From: Fomitopsis serialis
Lineage: Eukaryota > Basidiomycota > Agaricomycetes > Polyporales > Fomitopsidaceae
Direction of reading: 5' to 3'
DNA length: 64,000 bases
NCBI RefSeq assembly: GCF_022376445.1
Contig: NW_025955127.1
Span: forward strand, 1 to 64,000
Within the stretch, counting starts at the first letter, position 1, and each line of letters opens with the position of its first letter. The position numbers and the translations under genes are program-made. Shown here piece after piece: positions 1 through 11,435 of the stretch. A model generated the notes under the pieces. That model did no database searches. It was not told where the DNA came from and saw only the letters and a program-made list of their open reading frames with translations.

Positions 1-803
1 CTTGTCAACGTGATCGTTGCCCCGAACTCGAGGATGTGGAGCTAGTATGTCAGGGCAACCTAGACGACGACATCGACCTAGGTGTCGACATACCAGAAGG
101 GAACTCGGATGTGCTCTACGTGATGTTCAACCTATTCAGTCGCCGCAATGCGCTGTCTCTACGAAGGTTCCACTTTACCCACACGGACGCGGACGTGCCC
201 CTCCTTCCAGACCCAGCGGCAACTGCTACGCAAGCGACTGGCCCAGGGAGCCCATTGCTCGAGCTTCGTGCACTGCAAGATGTCATGATATTACAGGCCC
301 TCAGGGATGTCAAGTACTACGCGGAACCAAACATCCTTGGCTGGGTAAATGCATGGCCCAGGCTACGAACGCTCGCCTTGTCTGCACTAGTGGTCTTTCC
401 TGAGACGCTGCAGTACATCGCGCGCACGTGCCCCCAGGTTGAAAGCCTCACGTGTGGAATTGTCAACGAAATTTGTCGAAAGCCTCTCCCGGTTGGAGGC
501 CTCCTCTGCTTTGGCCCCATTGGGGAGCCTAGTGGAGGAAGACCTGCACTTCGGGCGTTTGCGTGCACGATTACTTCATGCCCTCCTCCTCCATCGAAAT
601 CGGCAGGGTCGCCTGCTTCTTCGATTCACTTTTTCACCAGCTCGACGCTGAACGCTTTTGGGTCCCGTGCCGTGTCACTGGCCCCGCCCGCGGGGACCGT
701 CGCCCTTCCATGGTGTAAGGCAGAAATTGAAGGAATTGCAACTCGGACGACGAAATGGTATGTGATATTCGCCGACGACTCGAGTGTCTCGCCGTCGGGC
801 TGA
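1..803 (+). pseudogene. F-box/LRR-family protein, C-terminal remnant
   Basis: This is the 3' part of a gene whose 5' end lies outside the window. Its best-conserved stretch, around NAWPRLRTLALSALVVFPE, lines up with the C-terminal leucine-rich part of the two paralogues at 3487 and 8647. The homologous reading uses three frames. VNVIVAP is in frame 1 to about position 24, the body is in frame 3 to about 480, a patch near 475-560 returns to frame 1, and the FFDSLFHQLDAERF segment near 600-657 is in frame 2. At least three small indels are therefore needed. A base appears to be missing near position 24, where the paralogues read APELED. Known biology: such fungal F-box/LRR proteins are presumed substrate adaptors of SCF ubiquitin ligases. 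That role is inferred by family only, and this copy looks dead. Confidence 0.6.
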
Positions 804-3177
804 AGACTGACTCAGTATCCTTTTTGTAGACTGACCAATTCGGAGTCTTCTGCTACTCTCCCGCTCTGCACGGGTCAAACTAGTAGTACTCCGTCTTATG
901 TTATGTTCCAATAGATCGTGGTGTCGTGGTGATATCTGCTCGAATTGTTATTACTTTCCTTTACTGTCTCAACGGATGAGATAGTTCAGTGGTAACGGCC
1001 GGAGGTGTGTCGCCGCGTCGAGAATAGCTCAAATCACTAGACAGACGCGTACGCACCACGCCCGGACGCAGGCAGGGATCTACTTATCTGCATCCCGAAG
1101 GCTACTCGTCGTTCACCGGCTCAGATGGTCTCTCGCGTTCTATATCCGAGTGTAGTAGAGACCTCCAATAAATATATCCATCGCGACTATGTACATGCTC
1201 TCTGTACCTACATCGCACGGGCCGTCGGGCATGCATCTCTGCGTGTTTGCTGCACGCAGGTTACCGCCGCCGACACTGCCGTGTTCCCGCCCATGCTACC
1301 GTGCTCGGCGTAGCTCCTCACGCGGCGAAAGACGGCGAGGATGCGGGCCCATGAGGTCACGCGTGCAGCTCCTGCGTACATGGCCCTACTATCGTCCCAA
1401 ATCGCAGCTCCCGGTCCGCATCCTGCCCGCGCCGTTCCCCATGATCTCGCGACAGCACCTGCCCAGAGAAAGGTAGCACGGGCGAACAGCGCGACATCAC
1501 TCACGGCTGCGGACGGCGCACGGGAGAGACCTTGTCGACGAGCGGGCTGGAGGCGACGCTGATGGCAGAGTGTCTGCGTGCGAGGAAGGAAGACGTCCAG
1601 CGACAATGCGTTCGCTTGCGCATCAGGCTTGGAGGCGAGTACGGCTGGGCTGTATGCGACGAGTCGGGGAAGGACGTCTGCGCCACCTCGTACGATGCTG
1701 CAGCCCGTCGCACCTTCTGAGCAATGCAGGACGTCTGGGACGTGCCGTGGCGTAAGTACCGCGTCGGTCGCTCGGTGTGGCCGTCGCAAGACGTGCAGGC
1801 CTGAGTCCTGGCATGCCCCTGCGACGGTCGACTCGAGCCCTGCTCCGAAGAGTCGCAGCACGCGGGAGATGCTGAGCCAAACGGGCGTACCAAAGGCCGC
1901 CCGCCCGCGGCTCCCGCCCAGCACGCACAACCGTCCGCGACCTGTGGATCACCACATCGAGGAGAGGCGATGGCGACTTGAGAGCGCTGACGAGTGCCTC
2001 GGCGGGTGAGGTACAGATGTGTGGGCTGAAGAGGCCAAGAGGGCATCGGTGAGTCGCGTCTCTGAGCCGTCGTCGGACAACAATGTGCTAACCGTCTTGC
2101 CGACAGACGCAGGCCGTCCTCTCGGCCTACTGTTCGGCCAGGGCAGTGTGCGCCGAGTGGTCGTACATGTCGTGGAGTCGGGACGGCGAACGGTGGTGAG
2201 TGGTCTCTTGATGTCGGTGCTTGAGCTCGCTGACGACGGGTGTCTCGCCGTAGGTCTTGGCCGACTGCGAGAGCCGTCCAATGAATGGGAGCGCGATGCG
2301 AGCGCGTATGGAGTAGGCTGCGTCCGTGTGTCGCGCCTGTACGATGGCGCACGCTGCGAGGGACATATGCGGCCGAGCCGAAATACGGTTGTGATACATC
2401 GTAGATGGATAGTAACGTGGAAAGCATCCCCGAGCGCGCGACCCGCGATGTACCCCGATTGTTTCCGTTTGTTGTGAGCGAGGAGGAACCGTAAGCGGCA
2501 GCGTGCCAACTCAGGCGGCTAGGGGAGTGTGCAGACATGATGGATTGTCGTACGTAGGGATGCCGAGACGACGGTTCATCATCCGGTCTGCGCCGTCAGC
2601 GCAGACACGGGGCAGTACGAATGCAGGACACGTACTATCCGAAGACGTGGTCACGTCGATTTGCGGGCGCGCTCCGTGTTTGGGTGAACACAAGTGAGGC
2701 AGGGCGCGGTTGGGGCGCGGCGTCGTCCAGCGAGGGCTGTGCGCCAAGTCCAGCGCGATGTGTGTGAGATGTCGTAAGCAACGTCTTCTCAGATGTTGGA
2801 TAGCCCTGCGTGACGCGTGACGGCTGCGGATAGCGAGGAGAGCGGGGAGCACGCCAGGGCGGTGTCACGCAGAACGGGAAGCAGCGCTCCGTTCCACGCG
2901 AGACAGTGACTGGCAGCAGTATGGGACGTTTGTGGCACGGTCTCAACGATGCGTGCGCAATGAGGCTGCGAGGAGGCGAGTTGGGTGAGGAGACGAATAG
3001 GAGCAATCAGACAAGGAAAGGAAAGACTGACCTCTGAGCCGGAAGACCGCACGCAACATGGTGTTTGGGGTGTCGAACGACTCGTCTCGGCGACGCGCGT
3101 AAGGCTGTGCAGGCGGCGGGGGCGGAGTATGCAGGCGGAATGGACGGGGAGAGGGAGAAGGGACGAGAAGAGGCAAA
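804..3177. other. No recognisable gene
   Basis: Several open frames exist on both strands, the longest covering 1501-2538 on the minus strand. Their translations are rich in Arg, Ser and Pro, share no family motif with anything I recognise, and overlap one another in several frames. I read this as GC-rich intergenic or decayed sequence, but a lineage-specific gene cannot be excluded. Confidence 0.4.
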
Positions 3178-3236
3178 GGCAAGGAGGAGGAGGAGCACAA
3201 GAGGAGGAGGAGCACAAGAGGAGGAGGAGGAGCGAC
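3178..3236 (+). repeat. Purine-rich GAG minisatellite
   Basis: A unit of roughly 17 nt, (GAG)n followed by CACAA, repeats about three times and ends in a longer GAG run. One strand is almost pure purine. It lies about 250 bp upstream of the F-box gene that starts at 3487. Confidence 0.75.
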
Positions 3237-3486
3237 AGGGACGGCTGAACGCACGCGAAACACGATCAGGTGAGGACAGCACGGGCGCTACTGACCGTGA
3301 CCGTGTCTCCTCCTCAGAGTCCTCCTCGCTGTCTGCACGGACGGCAATACTACACCGCCAAGCGGCTTCACCAAGTGGTAGCCCTGCAGCGCGTGTCCCG
3401 TTCATTGTCACGGCGCAGTAGCTTCGTCGCTCACTGTCTTCGGCCACGAGCTGCTCAGACTACAACTTGTTTGTCAACACCGCGCG

Positions 3487-5377
3487 ATGCCACCGTCCGC
3501 TCCGAGTCGGCTTCCGCTGGAGCTTTTGGGCGTGATACTTGAACAGCTGGCGACACACGCTCATGCTCAGGATCTGGAAGATGGTGACATCAGTCTCGAA
3601 GACAGTCGCATTGCGCGTACGGCTCTCGCTAGGTGTGCACGGGCGTCCCGTACCTTCCACGAGCAAGCGATCAGGATTCTCTGGAGGGAACAGCAGATGG
3701 GCCACGCCTGCGACGCTGTCCTGTCGAACTTTGATTTCGGCTCTGTCAAGTGGCCTGAGCAGGACGAAGACACCTGGGGAGGAGGACCAGAGTCCGATGA
3801 CGAGGCGAACGATGATATGGCAGTGGGGATCGATCCGTATGACTATCCTTTTACCTATGTGAGTCCCGTGTCATGTCTTTTAGTGCTATTGCTCTTCTGA
3901 CCGAACGACGTGCAAAGAAATACTTGTCAGGACCCATCACCACGGAGGAATGGTCGCGCTTCGAGTACTATGCCCAGTTCGTCCGTGTGCTCCGCTACTT
4001 GAACGAGGAGACGATCGACCCCTCTGTCTTCTTTTACCTCCAGCAGCATGCCCGTGGCAAGCCGCTTTTCCCCAATCTGCGCGAGCTCGTATGGGAACAT
4101 GCCACGCCTGAGGTAGTGTCCGTTATCACACCGACCATCCGTGTTCTTCACCTCCCTGAAGACCATGCCGAAGAGGAGAACGGTTCTCAGTTGCGCGAGT
4201 TTGGGTACCGCATGCGCCGACATGCGTTCAAACAACTTCTCCCTAGTGCCCTAGAGCGTCTCCCGGAGCTGCAAGAGCTCAAGCTACGACCGCTTGGGCA
4301 TGAGGCCTTCTGGATTCCATTCACGTCGACGCCCCACGGCCGCTTCGTCATCCAGAACATCCGCAGTCTTCACATATGCGAGTCGCGTCGCGCCCTCATG
4401 AGAGCGGCTCTCGCAGCCCTGTCCACTATCAGGACACTCACCGACCTCGAGGTGTTCCTCGACGAAAGAGGCGGTGTTTACAGTCCAGAGATGGACTATG
4501 GCCAGGCTACGCCACCCGTCGGTGCGTTCGCGCAGCTGAAGCGCCTACAGATCGACGGGCGAACGACGTCGGTGGCCGCCGTCATCAGTGTGATTGTTGC
4601 GCCCAAACTGGAGGCTGTGGAGTTGGCCTGCGGGGACTGGCACTGGGACCCGGAAACGAGGGATACCGTCCTGGTGGAGGACGCACTCACCGTGATCTTC
4701 AATCACCTGCGTCGCCGAACTGGAACGACTCTGCGAAAGTTTCACCTCAGCCTCCGTGAATACAGCGGAGAGTTGTTTCCGAAAGGGACAGCACCCGGCA
4801 CACGTTTCCCCATATCGGCGGGTCCCTTGCTCGGGCTTTGTCGCCTTGAGGATTCATGATACACCAGTACAGACTGAGCGGCGACAGGGAGTACCTATGT
4901 ATCAATGTCCCAGCCTTGGTGGCGGCTTGGCCGACGTTACGGTTCCTCACGTTACCAGGCCTCGCCGTCAACATGGAGTCTCTCCAGGTCATCTCGCGCA
5001 CATGCACTCGACTTGAACGTCTGACGGCCAAGTGCCTATCATGGTCCTGGTTCGACGTGCCCGGAGCGATGGAAGGCCGCTCCTTCCGCCTGGATACTGC
5101 AGCGTCCGACACGATTGCGTCTGCACTTCGAGAGCTGCGCTTCGAGGAACCCTTGAAGGCGATCTTGCCTGATACCGCCAGCAACGTCGCGCGCCTCCTG
5201 GACTCGCTGTTTCCTCAGCTTATACCTGAGCGATGCTCGGTGGTGGCGATATGGACCTCACGGCGCCAACCGGAAGTCCGGGAAACTTACGACGTCATGG
5301 ATATAGTGGCTAGGCTGCAGCGGGCACGGCGGACGGTGAGTGATAGGATTCGGTTCGTCATATTCTCGTCGAGCTGA
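3487..5377 (+). pseudogene. F-box/LRR-family protein with one frameshift
   Basis: Exon 1 (3487-3858) encodes an F-box-like N-terminus, LPLELLGVILEQL followed by ALARCARASRTF, then an acidic stretch. A 59-nt intron (3859-3917, GTGAGT, CTGAC branch, AAG end) joins it in phase to exon 2, which opens with KYLSGPITTEEWSRFEYYAQ. That segment is shared with the paralogue at 9070. The leucine-rich body runs open to a stop at 4857-4859, and the homologous continuation (VPALVAAWPTLRFLTLPGL and onward) runs in the next frame to 5377. Restoring homology needs one extra base near 4852. By family it would be a putative SCF ubiquitin-ligase adaptor. The break is either decay or an assembly indel. All three copies in this array are broken, which favours decay. 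Confidence 0.75.
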
Positions 5378-6282
5378 GGCTGAGGGGCCTCTTTTAGCCA
5401 GCATGACGGCTGACCGAATGTTGGACGGTCCTTCGCGTCCGTAGATGTTACGCCAGGACTACTACAAGTAGTTGGACCACGTGTCGTGTAAGCTACGACT
5501 TGTCCGTTCTGCCTTATCCATGTCTGCGTTCCGCTGATGCAGCTGCCTTGCCCGGCCGCGTTGCACACACTCCGAGATACTGCGTTTGATTCAGGACAAG
5601 AACGTGTGTTCGAGTCGTGCAAAGTTAGCCAGGTGATATATGTAGGCATTGCCCGCTCAGCAGACGTGTACGCAGCGTTGCCTGCGTCCTGCGCTACCCA
5701 CGAGTCAGACGATGTGCTCTCTGAGCTGTGAGTTGGTCTCCGAGATCGCCTTTGACCGAAGCCGTGTCTAGGTTCAATATCCAAGCTCACTGGTGCGCTG
5801 CTCATTCCCATTGCCGCGGCTTGAATGAACCTGACTTCTTCAGAGTCCACACAGGTCTCACGCATCGAAGCTTTGATACAACGTGTCATACATGCTCCTC
5901 TCTGTATAGTGCGTACGAAGCTATCGGTAAATATGTCTCTACTTCTGACTGACAGTCGCAGTAATCCACTTACACATACCTGCCATCTGTCGTGAAAGCA
6001 TGTATGTACCTCGCTATTCACTAAGCAGGCGACGCTGATTGCGTTCGATCGTTATTTGAAGGAACCCTGCGGAACAACGAGTGAGGACCCTGTCGAAGCT
6101 TCTACAGCTGGTAGCCCGCACCGCGGCCTACTGTATGTGGGCGCGGAGAAGACAGTAGAAGACAGGTACGCACGGACCCCAGCAGGAAACCTCGAGGCGG
6201 AAATGAACGTGTCACTGTGTAGTTATCTCTTTGTGGACGCGGCCTTTCAGTACACTGCCAATTGCCCGCTCTCGGGTTCCGG
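5378..6282. other. Intergenic, no gene recognised
   Basis: A 244-codon open frame on the minus strand (5287-6021) overlaps the F-box tail antisense and has no recognisable domain. I do not accept it as a gene. Confidence 0.4.
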
Positions 6283-6290
6283 TATATAAG
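6283..6290 (+). promoter_or_regulatory. TATA box of small-peptide gene 1
   Basis: TATATAAG lies 55 bp upstream of the ATG at 6345, with a C-rich leader between them. The spacing and sequence fit a focused fungal core promoter. Confidence 0.65.
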
Positions 6291-6344
6291 CCCGGCTGCT
6301 CAAGCTAGACCAGCAGACCCGCACCCAGAGTCAGAGATCGCAAC

Positions 6345-6594
6345 ATGTTCGCCAACGCGATGTACTATTCATCTTCCAAGTGAGTAGCATACGTGATTGC
6401 TATCGTGTGGGCTCGGAGCGTGGTCGCTGACTCGCAATCGTACAAGGAATGGCACGACCAGCACGCGGCCGCAGTCCATGTCGACGCAGCCTCCGGTGCA
6501 AGTGATCCCTATCGGGGCCTTGAACAGGCCGACGGTCGTGAGACCTATGAAGCCAGTTAACAAGCCGACCGGCCCCAAGACGTACCAATGCTAG
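6345..6594 (+). CDS. Small basic Pro/Lys-rich peptide, 60 aa
   Basis: Two exons are predicted: 6345-6379 and 6447-6594. The 67-nt intron has a GTGAGT donor, a CTGAC branch and an AAG end. The product begins MFANAMYYSSSK, is rich in Thr/Ser/Pro, contains RPMKPVNKPTGPK and ends TYQC. There is no signal peptide or membrane segment, and the C-terminus is not a CaaX box, so it is not a standard basidiomycete pheromone precursor. A TATA box sits 55 bp upstream. A second small gene at 7763 has a matching IIPGPIK...KKPTGP pattern. Sequence at about 6625-6710 repeats this gene's intron flanks (CTCCAGGTGAGT and TTGACTCGCAATCG), suggesting a partial local duplication. The function is unknown. Confidence 0.5.
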
Positions 6595-7556
6595 GTGCAT
6601 GTCGTATTCTACAGCGTTGGCTTCCCCTCCAGGTGAGTCGTGGACTCTCATGTCGGAGTAGATTCTGTGACTGAACTTTCCCTTTGGTTGACTCGCAATC
6701 GCGTGTGCCTTGATCACTTGGTCCGGAATTGCGATTCGCGCAACACGATAGGCCTGGAGTATCGGGTTTGCGACGTAGCTCCTTCTTGTGCACTTGTTCG
6801 TAGATCGCGCGCCTCGGGTTGTCCTATCCACGCATTGTCGATCTGCCATTCCAGACTGCTGTCACCGCATCAGTGTTCAGTGTACGGGTACGGGGAATTT
6901 TTGTAGATGATATTGTTGGGCAAATCAGCTGCGCGGGTCCTAGGCTATGACAGGTACACGTTAGAGAGTGAGCTCTACTGGTACTCGGATATGAGTTACT
7001 TACCGATTTGGCAGAGGATTTGTTCTCATAGTGAGGCATGAACTGTCTGTGATTGGCGGCCGCAAACATGGTGAGCTTACAATATTCCTTCGTTCTCATT
7101 CACGCTGACGAGTGGAACGTTCCATGACTGAGAACCCGACCTTGAAACCGAATACACAGGCGCCAAGCTACGCATGTGTATTAGGTTCAATTTCGAGCGG
7201 GCGGGCAGTGCGATATTCCTTCACTCTCAGGCAATGTCGCAGTCCGCTGACCCTTGACAAACTCACGCAAGTCCTCCGTCATCTTACGTTCAAATCGACG
7301 ATTGGTCGTGAACCCAAGGGTCAGCGCATTCCTCAACAGGCACTGCCGTTCGATTCTCGGACCCATCCAACACGCCTGCCTTCGCACAGCCTCCGACTTT
7401 AATTGTATGCGGCTCGTGCTGGGCAACGTGTTCGGACCGGCCCCGCTGTCAAATTCTGGGACACGAGACTAGCGTTCCGATGGAGCGTCGCCGGAGATCC
7501 AGAAGACGCGTGGCTGACGTTTGAGAACTTCAGGAGGCGGTGTGAGCGGGCACTTG

Positions 7557-7564
7557 TATATAAG
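7557..7564 (+). promoter_or_regulatory. TATA box of small-peptide gene 2
   Basis: TATATAAG is identical to the box at 6283. A leader with an apparent intron (GTAAGC near 7671 to TTGCAG near 7745) leads to the ATG at 7763. Confidence 0.5.
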
Positions 7565-7762
7565 GTGCGGGGATTGGCGCATTCTCGGTGGACATTGCTC
7601 AGCCTCAGCCTGCAGATTCATCATAGCTAAGTCGTATCACCACTTAGGACGCGCCCCATATCCTTTCCGTTGGTAAGCATACATCCCCATGTTATTTCAG
7701 ACCGTTGTAAACGGTGGGTCTCATACTGTTGATACTTACTTGCAGTCTTACCAGGTTTAAAG

Positions 7763-7855
7763 ATGTGGAGCGAGATCATCCCTGGCCCTATCAAGCAGAG
7801 CGACACAAGAGGGTCCGTTAAGAAGCCGACGGGACCCGCCATCAAGCCTCGATGA
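7763..7855 (+). CDS. Small basic peptide, 30 aa, paralogue of 6345 gene
   Basis: A single short frame encodes 30 residues: it begins MWSEIIPGPIK, contains KKPTGP and ends AIKPR. It aligns loosely with the C-terminal half of the 60-residue peptide encoded at 6345 (VIPIGAL, then VNKPTGP). An identical TATA box lies about 200 bp upstream, separated by what looks like a 5'-UTR intron. It may be a shortened copy. The function is unknown, and translation is unproven. Confidence 0.35.
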   Translation: MWSEIIPGPIKQSDTRGSVKKPTGPAIKPR

Positions 7856-8646
7856 GTGTAAGCTGCCATCACGTCGGTTTCGTGGCGGTTGTCGATGCTG
7901 TGAAAAAGGTGTGTGTCGTGATCAGATTCATTTCATACGAGAGCTTAGTGGATAACAACTTTACAAGCGAAATACATCGGCTATGACTGCCCTGTATGAC
8001 GACACAAGGCGTCGACTCTGCCGTACGACGTGTTCTGTCATTCGCTCGAGTCCTCGACCCGTGGTTGCTGCGACGCTATGTATTCGTAACAAACATGCTT
8101 CTCGCGTACTGAGCATAATGTGAGCTGTGATTGGCTTACTCTCTCGCCTCTGTCAGTCCATAACGTTAACTTAACCATCACTCTGAGTCGGACTTGGGTG
8201 GCTTGGAGGCACCGGAACCATCCTTCACTGCTGCGACCGAGTCGTCACCATCCCAGGTCCACTCATTGTTGCTACATAGCCTGGCCAGACATCTGGGACA
8301 GCGCCGCCATCGGCCTGTTGATGATCTGTCCCTATTTGCTCATCGTCAACGGCGGTGCAGTACTACTAGGCTGTTGGCACCTGTTGGCACCAGTCGATGT
8401 GTGTGTGCATCGCACGGATACTCTGGCCTTCATTCTGGCTGAACCTTGTCCCGACGTGCTGCTCATACATCAACAAGGCGTACGAAGTAGTAGATTTCAG
8501 TATTTTATCACGAGAGGAAGTGTGGGACACTGAGAGAGCGACACGTCGGACACCCACTAGTCACTACTGTCCACACACGATCAGGTGACGTCGCGCACTG
8601 CGCAGACCTTAGGTCAACCTTAGGTCATCTCTACCATCCTAGCCTT
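7856..8646. other. Intergenic, no gene recognised
   Basis: Only short overlapping open frames without recognisable motifs are present. Confidence 0.4.
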
Positions 8647-10572
8647 ATGTCCGATCCAAGAGCTCCTCTAGTGGTTCCGATTGATGTGGTCGAGGAGATC
8701 TTGCGGTACTTGCTGACACCATATGATCAAGGCGGTGGACCCCCTACAACAGCTTCATCAAGTCGCACGCCGACGGCGGCTGTGCAGCTCTTGCTAGATG
8801 TGCCAGGGCATGCCGCGCCTTTCAAAGGCCAGCGTTCAGGATTCTTTGGGAAGCACGGGTGTTGACCGATGTGTGTCGGGCTATCCTCCCGAGTTTCGTT
8901 GTTCCCTGCGTTAGGGGCCTCCGGAATGAAGACAGCGAGGATGAGGAATCTGACGTCAATGTTGAAGGGAATGAAGACTGGGGCGGGAGCGTTGATAAGG
9001 ATTTTCATCCCCGTACTGATGTGAGTCTGTAGTAGCGGCAATGACACGGTCTTGACGGCTCGTGAGCAGGGTTACCTGTCAGGGCCAATCCGAAGAGACG
9101 AATGGTCACGCTTCGAGTTATATGCGCAGTTCATCCGCATTCTCTACAACGATGAGAGACTTGATTCTTCTGTCTTCTTCTACCTCCATCAGCACACACA
9201 CGGCACACCACTCTTTCCCAACTTGCGCGAGCTCATATGGGGCCATGCCACTCCTGAGATTGTCTCGGTCATCTCACCCAGCATTCGACTTCTGGATCTG
9301 GATGGCGAAGAGAATAACAATCATACGGACGAGATCGGGTATCGCATGCGGCGGCACGCGTTCACAACGTTGCTCCCTGGTATACTTTGCAGTATTCCCG
9401 AACTACGTGAACTCCGTATCCGGCCACTCGGACATCCCGGCTTCTGGGACCAATTCGCGCCTCCACATAACCGCTGTTTTGTCGCCCAGAACGTCCGCAT
9501 CCTCCACATATCAGAATCGTTCCCCATCCTGATGGGCGGTGCCCTTCCCGTCGTCTCTACCATCCAGGAGCTTGCATCGCTGAATATAGGCTTCCCAGAA
9601 TCAGACTGGGATGATCATGCCAATTATGATCTCCAGCCAGACGACTGGGACAAAGGGTCGATCCACCCCTTGTCGAAGCTGCGACACCTGCAGATCACCA
9701 GCCGCATCACAGCGATAGCGACCCTCGTCGATGCAATCGTTGCGCCCGAACTGGAAGACATCCAGCTGGAGAGTACTTTGCGAGAGAGTTCTGTCGTAGC
9801 AGCTGCCGCAATACGTGCCGTCCTGGGCACACTGTGCTCCCGGAACAAGTCATCAATACGGAAAGTCCACTTGGACTTGCGCGGGTTGGAGTACAACCCG
9901 CGCCGAGACTCTACGCAGTCGTCCGAGTTTGGAGCGTCAATCTTCACGCTGCTGAAACCGACGCTACAATTTCAGCACCTTCGCGAGCTCAGCATTTTGG
10001 TGTCCTTTGGCTTCAGAAAACCTCTAGAGTTTCCGGGGCCTACCATGCTGACCGCATGGCCCAACCTACGAAAGCTTCTCCTCCATGGAGTTGTGATCAG
10101 TCCGGACTCGCTTCGGGCCGCCGCACGCGCTTGCCCTCATCTACAGAGCCTGACGGCACAAGGCTTGTCTGAGGACTTCCGCCATATACCTGCATCGACT
10201 CTGGACCAGCATGATGGCTCTCTACGTGACGCGTCGTCTTCCAACGCAGGCGGACACGGGCTTCAGGAGCTGCGCCTTCTACGGCCTTCGGACATGGTCC
10301 CTGCGGACGTCATCAAGATCGCGCAGTTCCTGGCCGGGCTCTTCCCCAGACTCTGCGCCGAGCGGAGCTCAGGGAGAGGCATATATTCTAGTAGGAGCTG
10401 GAACAACGTCCTCAAAGAGTTGACCAAAATTCAGGTATCACAAGGGAGCCGTGCGTAATTTTATCGGTCTTGGATCCTGCCTCATAAATTGGTTGACGTT
10501 CTCGTTTTGCAGGCCGAGCGTGATGTCGAACGCGTTTACGATAGTTTCATTCGATGCGCTTTGACACTATGA
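8647..10572 (+). pseudogene. F-box/LRR-family protein with a frameshift in exon 1
   Basis: This is the third member of the tandem array. The ATG at 8647 starts PIDVVEEILRYLL, an F-box-like helix. The conserved continuation (ALARCARACRAF, then FRILWEAR) lies in a different frame from about 8784, so an indel is needed between about 8720 and 8784. A 49-nt intron (9021-9069) joins to YLSGPIRRDEWSRFELYAQF, and the leucine-rich body is open to 10434. A 78-nt intron (10435-10512, GTATCA to TTGCAG) gives a short last exon ending at 10572. That exon (AERDVERVYDSF) matches the tail of the 3487 copy. The presumed family role is ubiquitin-ligase adaptor. The LRR body is well preserved compared with the copy at position 1. 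Confidence 0.75.
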
Positions 10573-11435
10573 TCGGACTACGCGTGTTCCAACGATGGCT
10601 CCCCAGGGACACGCAACACTGGCAATGGCATGTCGTGCTGCTGCTGCTCGCGTCAAAGAATGGTAGTCAACGCGATACCCCGAAATCCTACTTTCAAGCC
10701 ACCGGAACGCTGAGACGATAGCACGCTGTAGGCAGCGCTGAGTTGCAGAGCATCAGGAGACGTGTGTACAATTCTGGCATCCACCACCACACAAAGGCCA
10801 GGGTAATTAATCCGACCATCCTGATTTTCTATTTACGAACGTCGTGGCGGCTCCAGGCATGTATGCTACGTCTTGTGCTCTGGTATTGATCATCCACAGC
10901 CCTCTGCCGTACGTGACACGATGTCCGCGACTGAGACTCGAAGACATACCGCACGGATATCAGTGGACCATGGTAGATACATCCAAGATTAGCCCGTTGG
11001 GTGTATCTCAGTCTGACCCGTAGCTGCGATAGCATCCGAGCTTCTCCTGCGCTGCGTTTCCGTACTGAGGTGTCGGCGCCCGTGCTCTTCGAGCCGCATC
11101 GGCGGAAGGCTGCCAATGGAAGAACCGGTCTGTCTAGAGCTGGCGGCGCGGAGGCAGCCGCTCTAGATGGAAGGTCTTGCGGGGACTTCTCGCGTTTGGG
11201 GCTCGCCCGAACTTGCTGCTCCGCATGTACAGTACGCGTGATCCCGGCGGATACATCCCTGCGGTTTATAGTGGGTCGAAGGGGAGCGCTCGAGTGCGTC
11301 GGCTGGCCGCCACGAAGGCTGTCTGCGTCTTGCCACTCGATACTTTGGGTAAATGTGCCTGGAAGGTCGTGGGTGTGGTAAGCTGAGTTGACATCCGCTT
11401 TACAGGCTGTCCGCGCACTATTGCCCTAGCGAAGC
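10573..11435. other. Intergenic plus probable 5'UTR of the UstYa-like gene
   Basis: No coding gene is seen. A clean intron-like block (GTAAGC near 11380, TTGAC, TTTACAG ending near 11405) lies just upstream of the ATG at 11436. An in-frame stop follows it, so it would be a 5'-UTR intron. Confidence 0.4.

Noticed and set aside
1501..2538. 345-codon minus-strand open frame
   Set aside because: The composition is Arg/Ser/Pro-rich with no domain, and several other frames are open over the same DNA. It fits GC-rich chance.
5287..6021. 244-codon minus-strand open frame
   Set aside because: It overlaps the tail of the F-box/LRR gene antisense and shows no motif or splice structure.
6345..6594. 60-residue peptide as a mating pheromone precursor
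   Set aside because: The C-terminus TYQC is not a CaaX box, and no receptor or homeodomain mating gene lies nearby.
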